NCBI GenBank assembly: GCA_023213395.1
Contig: CM041465.1
Location: forward strand, 126,363,741 to 126,427,740
DNA from: Cycas panzhihuaensis
Lineage: Eukaryota > Cycadophyta
Direction: 5' to 3'
DNA length: 64,000 nucleotides
Made by a program: the position numbers and the translations under genes. This document shows, piece after piece, positions 46,412 through 59,282 of the stretch. Below the pieces are notes generated by a model. It ran no database searches. It was not told where the DNA came from and was given only the letters and a program-made list of their open reading frames with translations. How positions within the stretch are numbered: the first letter of the stretch is position 1; each line of letters opens with the position of its first letter.

Positions 46412-49360
46412 GATGGGGTGTTGTTTGAAGAAAACCTATTCTTTAAGGTCTCTATTGAGGAAAGTACTCTTCACATCTATTTGCTAAATACGCCAATTAA
46501 ATTAGATTGCTAAGGACATAACCAAATGGAGTGTGATCACATTAGCTACCAGTGCAAAGGTCTTGTCATAATCAATCCCCTCTTATTATTTAAAACCACT
46601 TGCTATAAGGCGAGCTTTGCGAGTGTCATATTTTGTAAGGCCTTTTAGCAATTATGGGAGGAGGAACATCTATTAATAATTGTTATACCCATTAGGATTT
46701 AGTTGAATGCTAGTGGCTTCCACCTGAAGGTCATCAACTAAAATTAGAGGTAAAGTTATACTTTCTTGAGTTGTTGATGTAGATGCTACTGGAATCGATG
46801 AAGCAGCTGGAGTGTACGAGGAGGCTAGTATTGGTGGCTCCACAATTTGTCCAAGAGTCACTTAAGATGCATGAACTTCTTCTACTGCTATAATATAAGG
46901 TTGAGGTGGAGGTAGGTCCTATGAATCTTCTATAAATATTATATCCCGTGTTGCGTAAACTTGGTTCCCAACCATGTCAAACACTTTATAGGCTTTCCAA
47001 CCAAGTACATAATTAAGGAAGATGCATTTCAGACTCTTGTCATCAAGCTTGTGTTTGTTTTCCTTTGAAATATGTTTATATTCCATGCATCCAAAGATCT
47101 TCACGGGGGCTACCAATGGTTTCTGACATGACCAAACTTCTTCAAGAGTAATATTCCTAACTACAATTCTGGGACTTATGTTGGTTAGATAAATAGTTAT
47201 GGTTGTGGCATCAACCCAGGATCTGGTGGTAAGATTTGCAGCACTGAGCATTGCTTTTCCTTTATTTATCAATGCCTAATTCATTCTTTTAACCACACCA
47301 TTTGGTTGAGGTGTGTGGGGAGCTGAGAACTGATGTTGGATGCCATGTTCCTTGCCCAAAATGTTGGACTGATTAGAAATATACTCGCCACCATTATCAG
47401 GTCTAAGGAGCTTGATTATCATTCTACTTTTCTTTTCTATGGCAGCTTTGAACTCTTTGAATTTATTTAGGGTTTTATACTTATTTCTCAGGAGATAAAC
47501 CTACATTTTCCTTGAGAAGTCATCTATGAATGTGATGAAATGCCAGCTTTTATTGAGTGGTTAGACAGGTACCAACCCGCGAATTTCTGGGTGGACCATC
47601 TCTAACGGCGCTGAGGATCTCCATGCGTTCTTAGAAGGAAAATTTTCTCGTTAGTGCTTTTCTATTAGGCAAGCCTCACATATGTTGTTGTACCTCTTAA
47701 TTTTATGTAAACCATGTACCATTTGGAGCTTAAACATGAGGTCCAAGCTTTGCATGTTTAAATGACTTAGGCATTAATTCCATAGGTATACTTTGGAGCC
47801 ATTTGAGATGATAATTTCCTTTTAATATGAGAATTCACCTGGTTCTTATATACAGGGGGACTCTTCATTAATGACTTCATTTACCTCATCAATTTGAGCT
47901 GTGTTGGGAATTGAACAAGCTTCATTTTATGGAGTAGTTGTAAGGGGGATACCACCCAACCTATATAGGCCACCATCTTCATATCTTATGGCCACAAGCT
48001 TGCACGTTGCATGATCTGCGATTCTACTAATGCCCTAGACAAAGAGGACATCTAAATTCTGTTTGTTTATTTCATTGATAGAGAGCAAGTTCATCTCCAT
48101 TTCAGGTGCAAGGAATATATTATTGATGTGGTGCCTCATATTGGAGTCCTTCAAAGCTATTGGAGCCCTACCAATTTTGGTCATTATCGTAAGCCAAATT
48201 ATCCCCAAATGTGATAGTTTGAGTATCGACTGGGCGAGTCTCTTCTAACATTTTTTCTAATCCGATCATATATCTCCTTGCACCTGACTCAAGAAGCCAT
48301 GCATCCTCATCAAGTTGTGCAGAAAGAGCTGTAAAAAATAGGTGATGGAAGGAGGAATCCTAATTGTGTACCACATTACTTCCGTATTATTTATTATTAT
48401 GCTGGTTTCTTTAATTTTTGATAGTGAATTACTGCTTATTTTGAGGTCTTTCTCCTTGAGCAGGTCTCAGATTCCAATTATGTTGGTAGAATTGGCCTTG
48501 TGGTTGGAATGATGACCCTTCTTATTGTTGAATAAGGCCTCTTTATTGGAAATATGGGCCTCCTTGTTACAAAATAAGACCTCGCTATTATGGAAACGGG
48601 GCTCTTTGTAGAAGGCACGATCCTCCTTAGTAATATCCTTGTCTCTATTAAGAGTAACTAGGACCTCTTTATTGATATGAGGGTGGTCCTTATTAGTAGG
48701 TTAGGCCTAATCGTTGATAATAAGAGGTAGCTTATTAGAAGCGAGGCCCATATGATTGACTCAATTGATTTTACAAGAGTTGTGAATCAACTTGTCCTCA
48801 CTTGCATTAACAGAAGTGTCTTTTTTTATCATAGTAGAGGCAACTGACATCTGGTCTAACCTATTAATTCTTTTAAAGTTGTGCATATGGCTGGTATTGA
48901 GACTGCTGATGCCAATGAGTTAGACGGGAGGAGGAGGTGTTAATTGGTTATTACTTCTTTTAGGTTGGTTGTTGATATGGCTCTTGGGATATGGTCAGAG
49001 AATCTAAGTGTTGAGTTAGATCTTGGTGTTGACTAAGTTGTTGAGTTGATCTATTGATAGTCTTACGCTTTTCTGAGTTATGGGCTGTAAAGGTAGGAGC
49101 GGGGTTAGATATACATGTCGCCCCAAGTCAGTCAGTTGAGTATATTCTCCTCTTATAACAAGAGTTCCTCGCAGGTTGTGAAGTCTATTTTGGAATAATT
49201 ACCATTTAATTTGGAAACAAAGGAGTTATATTCTATAGGTAGGATGTCAATGATGCTAGAGATTAAATCATGGTTTGAAAGTGGTTCATTAAGGATTATA
49301 AGTTAGTTCCTAGTTATTTTGATTTTAATCAAGTGGTGTGCAACGCTGCCAAAAAATGTA
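46412..49360 (-). pseudogene. Ty1/copia gag-PR-IN-RT(start) relic (U1 class, second copy)
   Basis: This is the most readable copy. UBN2-type Gag near 49170-49300 reads LISSIIDILPIEYNSFVSKL. The protease relic near 48270-48310 reads EDAWLLESGARRYM, with Asp of the usual DSGA changed to Glu. A segment with TQTITFGDNL follows. The pre-integrase segment lies near 47680-47800. The integrase at 46919-47560 has the catalytic Glu changed to Lys. The RVT_2 start at 46412-46860 contains ARLIASGFK, GIDYDKTFALVA and QIDVKSTFLN. Loss of catalytic residues in every copy shows that death preceded amplification. Confidence 0.8.
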
Positions 49361-49429
49361 TACTTTTATCAAAACGTTATGAACTTAAAGAAGATAAGTC
49401 ATGAAAATAAGATTAATTTTAGATTCACG

Positions 49430-50180
49430 TATTCATTATAGGGTGTACCCTATGCTTGGCACAAATAATTATACCCAACTAAGACATGGGAGAATATTAT
49501 GAAGTAATTTAAGGAGATATTGTAAAAGTTTTTAAGTAATGAGGTAGTGGAGTTATCTCTCAAGGAAATGAGATAAAGGCTAGTAGAATTACTTTTAATA
49601 CGTATATGAAAAATAAATATTAAAGTTGTAAGTATTATGAATGGAGAAAAAATCATGGATTATAATAAGAGAAACTATTTTATAAATGGGCTAAATTCTA
49701 AAGTAAGGGCCATAATGGTGATTCATTCCTTGAAATGCTTCCATTTCACACATGAGTTGGTATTACACTTTGAGAAAGAGATGGGCATTTAAAAGGGCAG
49801 CCATAAACCTTATTATTTAGATCACAAGATAAAATGTAATAATTTAGAAGCCAAAATATAAATAAACCTTGCTATTAAGAAACAAAATTAAGGAGACCTC
49901 AAAAGTAGAAGCCTTTAAAAAGGAAGTCACAAGATTAAAGTTATAAAGAAAGAAACATCAGCTTACTAAGGAGAAGAAGAATAAAAATATATAAGGGTAA
50001 CGAATCGTAATTGAAGAAGTGGTGTCACATTTGTGATAATAATTCATATTCTAGTAAAAAATGTGACCTAAATGAGAGGAATAATATGGTAAAAGAGTAA
50101 AGTACATGGTGTTATATTTGTGATATGTATAACCATAATATGAATAAACACTATTTTAATATATGTAAAACAAACCAATA
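49430..50180 (+). pseudogene. Plus-strand gag relic with two zinc knuckles (U1 class, second copy)
   Basis: The longest version, with neither the U2 nor the U3 deletion: MNGEKIMDYNKRNYF to FEKEMG (about 49637-49787), then the knuckles near 50017-50145. Confidence 0.55.
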
Positions 50181-50839
50181 CGGTACAAGTTATGGAAGAA
50201 GGAACAACTTAACCATGATGCAATATACTAATGACGCAGGAAGGCATGTGAAAAAATAATAATGCATGAAGAGAGAGTAAAGGAAATGTACTAAACTAAC
50301 TAAAATAATAGAGATAAAATTGATCTATCCTCATAGAAAATACCTATAGAGAGATCAAACATCACCTAATAAGAAGGCTGTTAAAATCTAAGAGGTCCAC
50401 TAGAGCATATATGCCTAAACTATTGAGAAAAGTATGTGCTTGGCCTATTGCAGATACCCTTTATAAAGAAGAATATCCTATCCTAACCCAGACTCTTAAA
50501 TATACCTAAAACACTAGACTCAATCTTAAAATATGAGAAGGGACTAACTAGAGTAAGAGGCCTAAAGGAGTTAAGACCACATGATCCATATGATCATTAG
50601 GTAGGTTCTTGGAAAATTATCAATAACAGTGACTCATCTCACATAAGTTTGAGATAGGCTAACAATACATGCATTTAACTCCAACTAGCATCAAGCTGTA
50701 ATAGGTAAAATAAAAAGAGGCCACTGCTCTCAATAAGATGCATAGAGTTCACTCAGTTGTTGAGGCCACACATATAAACGCATAGTGAGGGTAGATGCCC
50801 ACCATTAGGCCAATCAGAATATGAATCGTAAGACTCTTC
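50181..50839. other. AT-rich spacer of the tandem unit (U1, second copy)
   Basis: No gene is recognised. Confidence 0.5.
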
Positions 50840-51352
50840 TCACATAAGGGCAAAAGATCACCTCTCTCATCTAATGGTTAAATCTAGGTTCAAAGAAAGT
50901 GATCTACCTTATTTGTAAAAGAATAAGTACTTTGAGATATTATGTATCTTGATGTATTTTGTATATGCAAGAAGATAATTTATATCTTCTTGTTGTTTAG
51001 AGATTAAAGTCAAATAATTATTGTTGAACTAATTTCTAGGTGTGATGTTGATGTACTCTAAAGTAAATAAATAGGAATTCATTATTTTGAATCAAATAAG
51101 AAAACCAATGACAAAAAAGAGTTAAATTTAAGAATCGAAATGTTTACTAGACGAATAAAGAGCGTAGAAGCTGTTTTCTTTCATTGTGTTTGGACGTTAC
51201 TAATATTGACAACACAATGTAGATGATGCACTATCAAGAGCGAATGATTCCCAGGGATTACATCTACCTTCATTTTAGTTTGTAGAAATGGTGCTTCAAA
51301 GCTTCCTTAGTAGAAAGACGTTCCCTTGGGTCAAACTTCAACAAACCTCGAA
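50840..51352 (-). pseudogene. LAMMER kinase 3' tail relic (U1, second copy)
   Basis: Homologous to 5931-6420. It keeps the 'gattcccagggattacatc' block that the first U1 copy lacks. Confidence 0.75.
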
Positions 51353-54310
51353 GATGGGGTGTTGTTTGAAGAAAACGTCTTCTTTAAGGTCTCTGTTGAG
51401 GAAAGTACCCTTCACATCCATTTGCTAAATATTTCGATTAAATTAGATTGCTAAGGACATAACCAAACGGAATGTGATCACATTGGCTACCGGTGCAAAG
51501 GTCTTGTGATAATCAATCCCCTCTTGTTATTTAAAACCTCCCGCTATAAGGCGAGCTTTGCGAGTGTCATACTTTCTAAGGCCTTTTAACATTTATGGGA
51601 GGAGGAACATCCATTAATAATTGTTATACCCATTAGGATTTAGTTGAATGCTAGTGGCTTCCACCTGAAGTTCATAAACTAAAATTGGATGTAAAGTTAT
51701 ACTTTCTTGAGTTGTTGATGTAGATGCTACTGGAATCGATGAAGGAGCTGGAGTGTAGGAGGAGGCTAGTTTTGGTGGCTCGACAATTTGTCCAAGAGTC
51801 ACTTAAGATACAAAACCTACTTCTACTGCTATAATATAAGGTTGAGGTGGAGGTAGGTCCTATAAATCTTCTATAAATATTATATCCCGTGTTACGTAAA
51901 CTTGGTTACCAACTATGTCAAACACTTTATAGGCTTTACAACAAAGTACATAGCTAAGGAAGATGCATTTCAGGCTCTTGTCATCAAGCTTCTTTTTGTT
52001 TTCCTTTGAAATATATTTATATTCCATGCATCCAAAGATCTTCACGAGTACTACCGATGGTTTCTGACCTGACTAAACTTCTTCAAGAGTAATATTCCTA
52101 ACTACAATTATGGGAATTATGTTGGTTAGATAAGTAGTTATGGTTGTGGCATCAACCTAAGATCTGGTGGTAAGATTTGCAGGACTAAGCATTGCTTTTC
52201 CTTTATTTATCAATGTCTAATTCATTCTTTTGACTACACGATTTTGTTGAGTTGTGTGGGGAGATGGGAACTGATGTTGGATGCCATGTCCCTTGCCCAA
52301 AATGTTGAACTGATTAGAAATATACTCGCCACCATTATCAGATCTAAGGAGCTTGATTATCATTCTACTTTTCTTTTCTATGGCAGCTTTGAACTCTTTG
52401 AATTTATTTAGGGTTTTATACTTATTTCTTAGGAAATAGACCTATATTTTCCTTGAGATGTCATCTATGAATGTGATGAAATGCCAGTTTTTATTGAGTG
52501 GTTAGACAGGTATCAACCCGTAAATTTCTGGGTGGACCATCTTTAACGGCGCTGGGGATCTCCATGCGTTCTTAGAAGGAAAATTTTCTCGTTAGTACTT
52601 TTCTATTAGGCAAGCCTGACATATGTTGTTGTACCTCTTAATTTTATGTAAACCGTGTACGCTTTGGAGCTTAAACATGAGGTCCAAGCTTTGCATGTTT
52701 AAATGGCTTAGTCATTAAATCCATAGATATACTTTGGAGCTATTTAAGATGACAATTTCCTTTCAATATGAGAATTGACCTGGTTCTTATATACAAGGAG
52801 ACTCTTCATTAATGACTTCATTTACCTTATCAGTTGGGCTGTGTTGGGAATTGAACAAGCTTTATTTTATAGAGTAGTTGTAAGGGGGATACCACCAAAC
52901 CTATATAGGCCACCATCTTCATGTCTTTTGGCCACAGGTTTGCATGTTGCATGATCTGCGATTCTAGTAATGCCCTAGCTAAAGAGGACATCTAAATTCG
53001 GTTTATTTATTTCATTGATAGAGAGCAAGTTCATCTCCATTTCGGGTGCAAGGAATATATTATTGATGTGGTGCCTCGTATTGGAGTCCTTCAAAGCTAT
53101 TGGAGCACTACCGATTTTGGTTATTATCGTAAGTCAAATTATCCCCAAATGTGAAAGTTTGAGTATGGATTGCGCGGGTCTCTTCTAACATTTTTTCTAA
53201 TCCGATCATATATCTCGTTACAACTGTCTCAAGGAGCCATGCATCCTCATCAAGTTGTGAAGAAACAGCTGCAAAGAATAGGTTATGGAAGGAGGAATCC
53301 TAATTGTCTACCACATTACTTCCCTATTATTTATTATTATGCTGGTTCCTTTAATTTTTGATAGTGAATTGCTGCTTATTTTGAGGTCTTTCTCCTTGAG
53401 CAGGTCTCAGATTCCAATTGTGTTGGTAGAATTAGCCTTGTGGTTGGAATGATGACCCTTCGTATTATTGAATAAGGCCTCTTTATTAGAAATATCAGCC
53501 TCCTTGTTACAAAATAAGACCTCGCTATTATGGAAACAAGGCTCTCTGTAGAAGGCACGATCCTTCTTAGTAATATCCTTGTCTCTATTAAGAGTAACTA
53601 AGACCTCCTTGTTGATATGAGGGTGGTTCTTATTAGTAGATTAGGCCTAATCGTTGATAATAAGAGGTAGCTTATTAGAAGCGAGGCCCATATGATTGGC
53701 TCAATTGATTTTACAAGAGCTGTAAATCAACTTGTCCTCACTTGCATTAACTAAGTGTCTTTTCTAATTATAGTAGAGGCAACTGACATTTGGTCTCACC
53801 TATTAATTCTTTTAAAGTTGTGCATATGGCTGGTATTGAGATTGCTGATGCCAATGAGTTAAACGGGAGGATGAGGTGTTAATTGGTTATTACTTCTCTT
53901 AGGTTGGATGTTGATATGGCTCTTGGGATGTGGTTAGAGAATCCAATTGTTGAGTTAGATCTTGGTGTTGACTAAGCTGTTGAGTTGATCTATTGATAGT
54001 CTTACGCTTTTATGAGTTATGGGCTGTAAAGGTAGGAGCGGGGTTAGATATACATGTCGCCCTAAGTCAGTTGAGTATATTCTCCTCTTATAACAAGAGT
54101 TCCTCACAGGTCGTGAAGTCTATTTTGGAATAATTACCATGTAATTCGGAAACAAAGGAGTTATATTATATAGATAGGATGTCAGTGATGCTAGAGATTA
54201 AATCATGGTTTAAAAGTAGTTCATTAAGGATTATAAGTTAGTTCCTAGTTATTTTGACTTTAATCAAGTGGCGTGCAACACTGCCAAAAAAGGTATACCT
54301 TTATTAAAAC
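51353..54310 (-). pseudogene. Ty1/copia gag-PR-IN-RT(start) relic (U2 class, second copy)
   Basis: Same order as in U1. The integrase C-terminal stretch is open at 51860-52045; the protease relic near 53215-53250 reads WLLET. Insertion 2 lies about 50 bp beyond its Gag end. Confidence 0.75.
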
Positions 54311-54356
54311 TTTATGAACTTAAAGAAGATAAGTTATGAAAATAAGATTAATTTTA

Positions 54357-54361
54357 GATTC
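54357..54361. other. Target-site duplication GATTC, left
   Basis: Repeated at 59503-59507; empty site at 19071-19075. Confidence 0.95.
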
Positions 54362-54581
54362 TGTTAAGATATAATGTTTTATCTAGGTCAGAAAAGGGGG
54401 TCATATTAGACCAACCCTTAAATGCTCTCATGAGATCATGCCACTTGGCAATATCTGAGTGATTGGTTACATTAGTGGTTGTAACCAACTCATGACTCTT
54501 GTATACTTAAGCAAATTGAATCTCAATAGAAAATCATCTCATTCCTTTCCCAGTTTGTTTCTGATCTGCGTTTTTTCAACA
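54362..54581 (+). repeat. 5' LTR of the copia element (220 bp)
   Basis: Begins TGTTAAGATATAATG and ends TTTTTTCAACA. Appears identical to 59283-59502. Confidence 0.97.
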
Positions 54582-54599
54582 TGGTATCGAGGCAGGTGC
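54582..54599 (+). other. Primer binding site, initiator tRNA-Met-like
   Basis: TGGTATCGAGGCAGGTGC follows the LTR directly. The usual copia PBS reads TGGTATCAGAGC; the central positions differ here. Confidence 0.8.
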
Positions 54600-55218
54600 T
54601 CAACTGACATCTCTTGAGGAGAATTCTTTTGTCAGTCAATTCCACCAAGTGCTGAAGGAAGATTTATCAACAAACGTCATTAAATCTTCATCGTGCGAAA
54701 TTATGCGGGCTATGCGGACTTATGCGGATGGCGTTTTCAGCGATGTCGGCTCGAGACGAAATTTTGCAGGGAGATAGATCGAGGCACGCCGAACACATCT
54801 CTCTTCTGGAGCGAAGCGTTTTGAGGCCGTTTTCAAGGCCAAATCAGCCCCTAACCAGTCCGCGCGTTTTTAGAGAAACCATAGGCGAAATCTCTTCGAT
54901 TTTCAAAAAATTCCAGGTATTTCTGGTCCGAAATCCTCCTCACTATAAATACGATTCATTTGCATCCAAAATAGAGGGTTTATTTTGAGATTTTCCAGTG
55001 TTTTTTCTCAAAAGCAATTTACGCCCTAATGCCGTTTTCCTTTCTGGAGCCGATTTCTCTCATTTGAAAAGCAGTTTTGAAAAACTGACTTCAGATCCAC
55101 ATAGGTGACTTGAATACCTACATTTTGAGGTACACTTCATTTTTTGGCTGTACATTAGGGTTTGTACGAAACCAAATGCATGCATCGGACCTAAATCAGA
55201 CCTTTCAATTTGAAAATC
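54600..55218 (+). other. Long leader between PBS and gag
   Basis: About 620 bp without a recognised gene. A clear TATA-like CACTATAAATACG lies at 54940-54952, about 270 bp before the gag ATG. An open frame at 54722-54988 has no known domain. Confidence 0.5.
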
Positions 55219-56040
55219 ATGTCTTCTTCCATCATTACTCTGTCTGAACCTGAAAAACTCACCAGTTCAAATTATCATGTGTGGAAAATCAAAATGGAGA
55301 CTATTCTAATAATGAAAGATGCCTGGGAAATTGCTGAGGGAAAGGAAACCCGTCCTCCTGCCGGTGATGACAAATTGAAGAGTTGGATTGAAAGAAATAA
55401 CATGGGTAGTCTCACTGAAAAATGTCTATTTCAGATTCAGACTTGTTTATGTTGAAAACCCGAACCAGCCTCCAACTGGAAATGTTTAGAAAATCTATAT
55501 GGTCAAAAGAATAAAGCAAGGATAATCACACTCAAAGAAGAGTTGTATAAACTCCATATGAAAGAAAACGAAGCAGTGGAAGAATTTATGCATAAAATCA
55601 TCACTGTGAGAAATAATCTCCTGAGTGCTGGAGGAATGATATCAGAACAAGACCTTGTAGAAATAGTAATGCAAGGTGCCCAAATCTTTGATACCATTGT
55701 TAACACTATCACCGATAGTGACGGAGTTAGATAAATTAACTCTTGATGAATTGGCGGAATTGCTATTAAGGCGGAGGCGGAGAAACAAAAGGTACGAAAA
55801 TACGATGAGCTAGAAGATGCTTTTGCATCCAGGTTGAATCTCGGACAAAGAGGAAGACAACAATTTCGTGCACCTAGCGGTATCGATTCAGGTCGAGGAC
55901 GCCGGTCAAATTCAGGAGGACTAGGACGCCAGAGAAAAGCAGAATATGCTACAAGCGTGGACGAATCTGGACACTTGCAAACAATTGCGGGATCTTGACA
56001 TATCTCGCTACTGCGGACAAAGTGGACACTATCCCTATCA
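55219..56040 (+). pseudogene. gag: Copia Gag, broken
   Basis: Starts at the ATG at 55219 (MSSSIITLSEPEKL). An N-terminal DUF4219-like segment with SSNYHVWKIKMETIL is followed by a UBN2-type region (ENLYGQKNKARI, LHMKENEAVEEF, IITVRNNLLSAGG). An in-frame TGA lies at 55453-55455 with the same frame open after it, and frame changes follow near 55735 and 55790. The zinc knuckle near 55998-56037 reads YCGQSGHYPYQC with the first Cys of C-X2-C missing, either from a frameshift or a real change. Confidence 0.8.
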
Positions 56041-56478
56041 GTGTCCTCAAAGACGAAGTGAAATCTACAAAGGAAAAAGACCTATTGGCGGATACAGCAA
56101 AGAAAAAGATGAAGAAGAAGAAGAAGAGGAAGAGGAGACTGCTTTCATCACAGCGTTGGTCACGGGAATGAAAGACAAAGACATTTGGTACATAGATTCA
56201 GGAGCCTCTAAACACATGACGAGTCGAGAAGACTGGTTCCAAATCATAAATCCATACAATATGGACAAGTCCGTGGAGTTGGGTGACAAGTACTCCCTTA
56301 ACATCAAAGGGATTGGAACCATTTGATAAATCTGAATGGAAATGAAAGAAAAATTGGTAATGTTCTCTATGTACGGACACGAAGATGAATCTTCTTTCAG
56401 TCTCTCAACTGAGCAAAAAAGGGCTGAGGACCATTTTTGATGAAGAAGGGAATTGTCACATTCTGGATATGAAAAAAG
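56041..56478 (+). pseudogene. Copia protease, broken
   Basis: Retropepsin active site in IWYIDSGASKHMTS (near 56186-56230), then SVELGDKYSLNIKGIGTI ending at a stop at 56324-56326. The typical MNLLSVSQLSKKGL segment follows at 56385 in another frame. A poly-Glu tract (near 56110-56135) precedes the protease. Confidence 0.85.
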
Positions 56479-57690
56479 ATGAGAAAATTGTTGGAAAAGG
56501 GATCAGATGCAATGATCTCTACAAACTCCTGTCAAATCCTGTACTTCCTTGTTTGGAAGAAAAAGCATCTTGCTCTTAAATCTGATAATAAAGTTTGGCA
56601 TTTAAGGTATGGACGTCTTCCAATTGACACACTTAAACAAATGGAAAAGTCAGAAATGGTAAAAGGTTTACCCAATATCTCTTCAGATACATTTGTTTGT
56701 AAAGGTTGTCAACTCGGAAAACAGCATAGGTTTCCATTTAAAGAAAGCACTTGGAAATCTAAATCCAAATTAGATCTGATACACACTGATATTTGTGGCC
56801 CTATTTCACCATTGTCAATAAACGAATGCAGATATTTCCTAACCTTCATTGATGATTTCACTCAAAAAGTTTGGGTATATTTCTTACATAATAAATCTGA
56901 GGTCTTTGAAGCATTTAAAGAATTTAAGGCAGAAGTTGAGCTAGAATCAGGAATGAAAATCAAGTGTATCAGGTCAGATGGAGGAGGAGAATATATGTCG
57001 AACGAATTTCTAAATTACTGTAAATATAGAGGAATTCGTAGACAAATAACAACTCCCTATACTCCTCAGTCAAATGGAGTCGCCGAAAGAAAGAATAGGA
57101 CCTTGATGGAGATGGCTCGAAGCATGATGCATGGAACAAAGATATCAAAGACATACTGGGCGAGCGATCAAGACATGTTACTTAATAAGCAAAGTCCAAC
57201 CAGATCTTGAAGACATCACTCGGAGGAAGCTTGGACGGGTTTGAAACGATGTAAGTTCCCTCAAGGTTTTTGGTAGTCAAGCATTTGTGCATATTCACGA
57301 TAAAAAGGGTCCAAATTAGATGCAAAAAGCATAGAATGTGTTTTGATAGGATATAGTAAAAATTCAAAGGCATATAAGTGCATAGATCCTAGAACAAATA
57401 GAATCTATGTGAGTAGAGACGTCGTGTTTAATGAAGATACCTCAGAAGAGTCCTCACAAATCAAAATAATAGAAAGTGAAAAGGAATTGGGAACTACCAG
57501 ATACAGAATAGTGCAGGAAGACGAGGAAGAAGATCAGTCGGGCATTACTTCAGAAAATGAAGAAACTAGAGAGGAAAACGGGCTGGAAGAAGGACAAGTC
57601 GATTCGTCATCAACAACAGGTCAGGGAGACAACATCGAAGGGTCATCATCACCAACTGATCGGGGAGACATTCCACAGAAGCAAAAAAAA
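56479..57690 (+). pseudogene. Copia pre-integrase and integrase, broken
   Basis: The clean frame runs 56479-57210. Its pre-integrase segment reads VWHLRYGRLP...CKGCQLGKQ, keeping the Cys pair and the first His; the second His position is Arg. The integrase core has Asp in DICGP, Asp in SDGGGEY and Glu in GVAERKN, so the DDE triad is intact. A frame break near 57170-57340 separates the core from the C-terminal part, where SKAYKCIDPRTNRIYVSRDV reads cleanly from 57343, followed by a Glu-rich linker. Confidence 0.88.
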
Positions 57691-58570
57691 CTGCCGAAAT
57701 GGTATATCAAAACTGTTGAAGAGGGAAATATATTAGAACAAAAGACTCGAGGGCAAAGGTCAAGAGCTCTCCTAAGCAAGGTTGAACCACGGAATTTTGA
57801 TGAAGCAAAAGATCATCCAGAATGGAGAGAAGCAATGGACAATGAAATAAACTCAATCAAGAAAAATCAAGCGTGGGAATTAGTAGAACTACACGCTAAT
57901 AAATCTATTATGCGCAAATGGGTTTACAAAACAAAGAAAGGAGTTGATGGCCAAATTGAAAAACACAAGGCAAGGTTAGTTGCAAAGGATATACTCAAGC
58001 TGCGGTATAGATTATGATGAGACTTTCTCTCGATGTGAAAGATGAACACGATAAGACGGTGATAGCCTTAGGCTGCCAAGGTTGGGGAATCTCTCGGATG
58101 GACGTAAAAAGTGCCTTCCTAAGCGGTGGCTGGAAGAAGAAGTTTATATGCAACAACCGAGATGGATACAGGCAGGGAAAAGAAAATCTAGTCTGCAAAT
58201 TAAAAAAGGCCTTGTATGGTCTAAAACAAGCACCACGTGCCTGGTATGCAAAACTAGATCACTTTCTTGAAGAAAATAAGTTCATTCGGTGTGACTCAGA
58301 TTCCAGTCTGTACATAAGGAAAACAAACAACAAGATAACAATAATTGTTGTTTATGTGGATGATATCTCTTCTTGGGAATGATGTAGAAGGAATCAAGTG
58401 GATCAAAAGTCAACTTGAGAAGTTTGAAATATGATTTAGGTTCACTAAATTATTACTTGGGACTGGAAATAGTTCAACATCAAAACTATGTAACTTTGTC
58501 CCAAAGTAACTACATCAAAAGTCTACTTGTTCGATTTAGGATGGAAAAGCGCAATCCATGCACCACTCCC
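57691..58570 (+). pseudogene. Copia reverse transcriptase (RVT_2), broken
   Basis: Starts with PKWYIKTVEEG and FDEAKDHPEWREAMDNEI, then KWVYKTKKGVDG and KHKARLVAKD. Frame changes near 58010 lead to ISRMDVKSAFLSG, VCKLKKALYGLKQAPRAWY and the catalytic VVYVDD (58340-58370), which is intact. Another break follows at 58380, then LNYYLGLEIVQ. Confidence 0.88.
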
Positions 58571-59265
58571 ATGGAGACAAATTGCAATCTAACGATGAGA
58601 CAATATGGAAAAAGATGCCATGCTACTCTATCTGAGGCAAATGATTGGAAGCCCGATCTACAGCGACCACCGGACAGACATATCCTACTCGGTAGGATTA
58701 ATATCAAGGTATATCACGAGAATCCAAAGTTAAGACAACGGCGGCAAAAAAATTACGAGATATCTCAAAAGAACAACGGATCTCAAGTTAGTTTATTCAA
58801 AGGGGCATCGATCAAAATCACGGATCTGCGATTGAGGTGGCGGCGACAAAGAACAAAGGAAATCAACAAGTGGTTTTGTTTTTCTTGGGAGATTCGGCAA
58901 TCTCATGGTGCAAGAAAAATAAGCCACGGTGGCTCTCTCCTCTCTGAGCGAGAATATAAAGCGACCACATCAAGAACTTTGTGAAGCCATCCGGTTAAGA
59001 CAACTCTTGCTTGATTTAAATCAACAACGAGAAAGAAGCAACTTCTTTAAAGTGTGACAATCAAAGTGCCATCAAGTGACCAAAAATCCAGTGCATGCAA
59101 GAACAAAACATATTGAAGTTCATCATCACTTTATAAGAGGAAGAGTACAGAACAAAGAAATAGTCTTGGACTCCTGGCCGACATCCGAACAAGTTGAGAC
59201 CTTGACAAAACCTCTTGGGAGAAAGACTCGAGATATTTGAGAGACAAGATTGGACTTATAGAGAT
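58571..59265 (+). pseudogene. Copia RNase H region, strongly decayed
   Basis: Only traces are readable in several frames; the C-terminal NIEVHHHFIRGR-like segment near 59108-59145 shows the register. This is the most disrupted part of the element. Confidence 0.6.
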
Positions 59266-59269
59266 AAAA

Positions 59270-59282
59270 CATTAAGAGGGGG
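59270..59282 (+). other. Polypurine tract of the copia element
   Basis: TTAAGAGGGGG lies immediately before the 3' LTR. Confidence 0.85.

Larger units (their letters stand above)
46412..51352. repeat. Tandem unit, U1 class, second copy (4941 bp)
   Basis: Pairs with 11192-16070. It keeps sequence near 49787-49825 ('tttaaaagggcagccataaacc') that the first copy lost. Confidence 0.85.
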
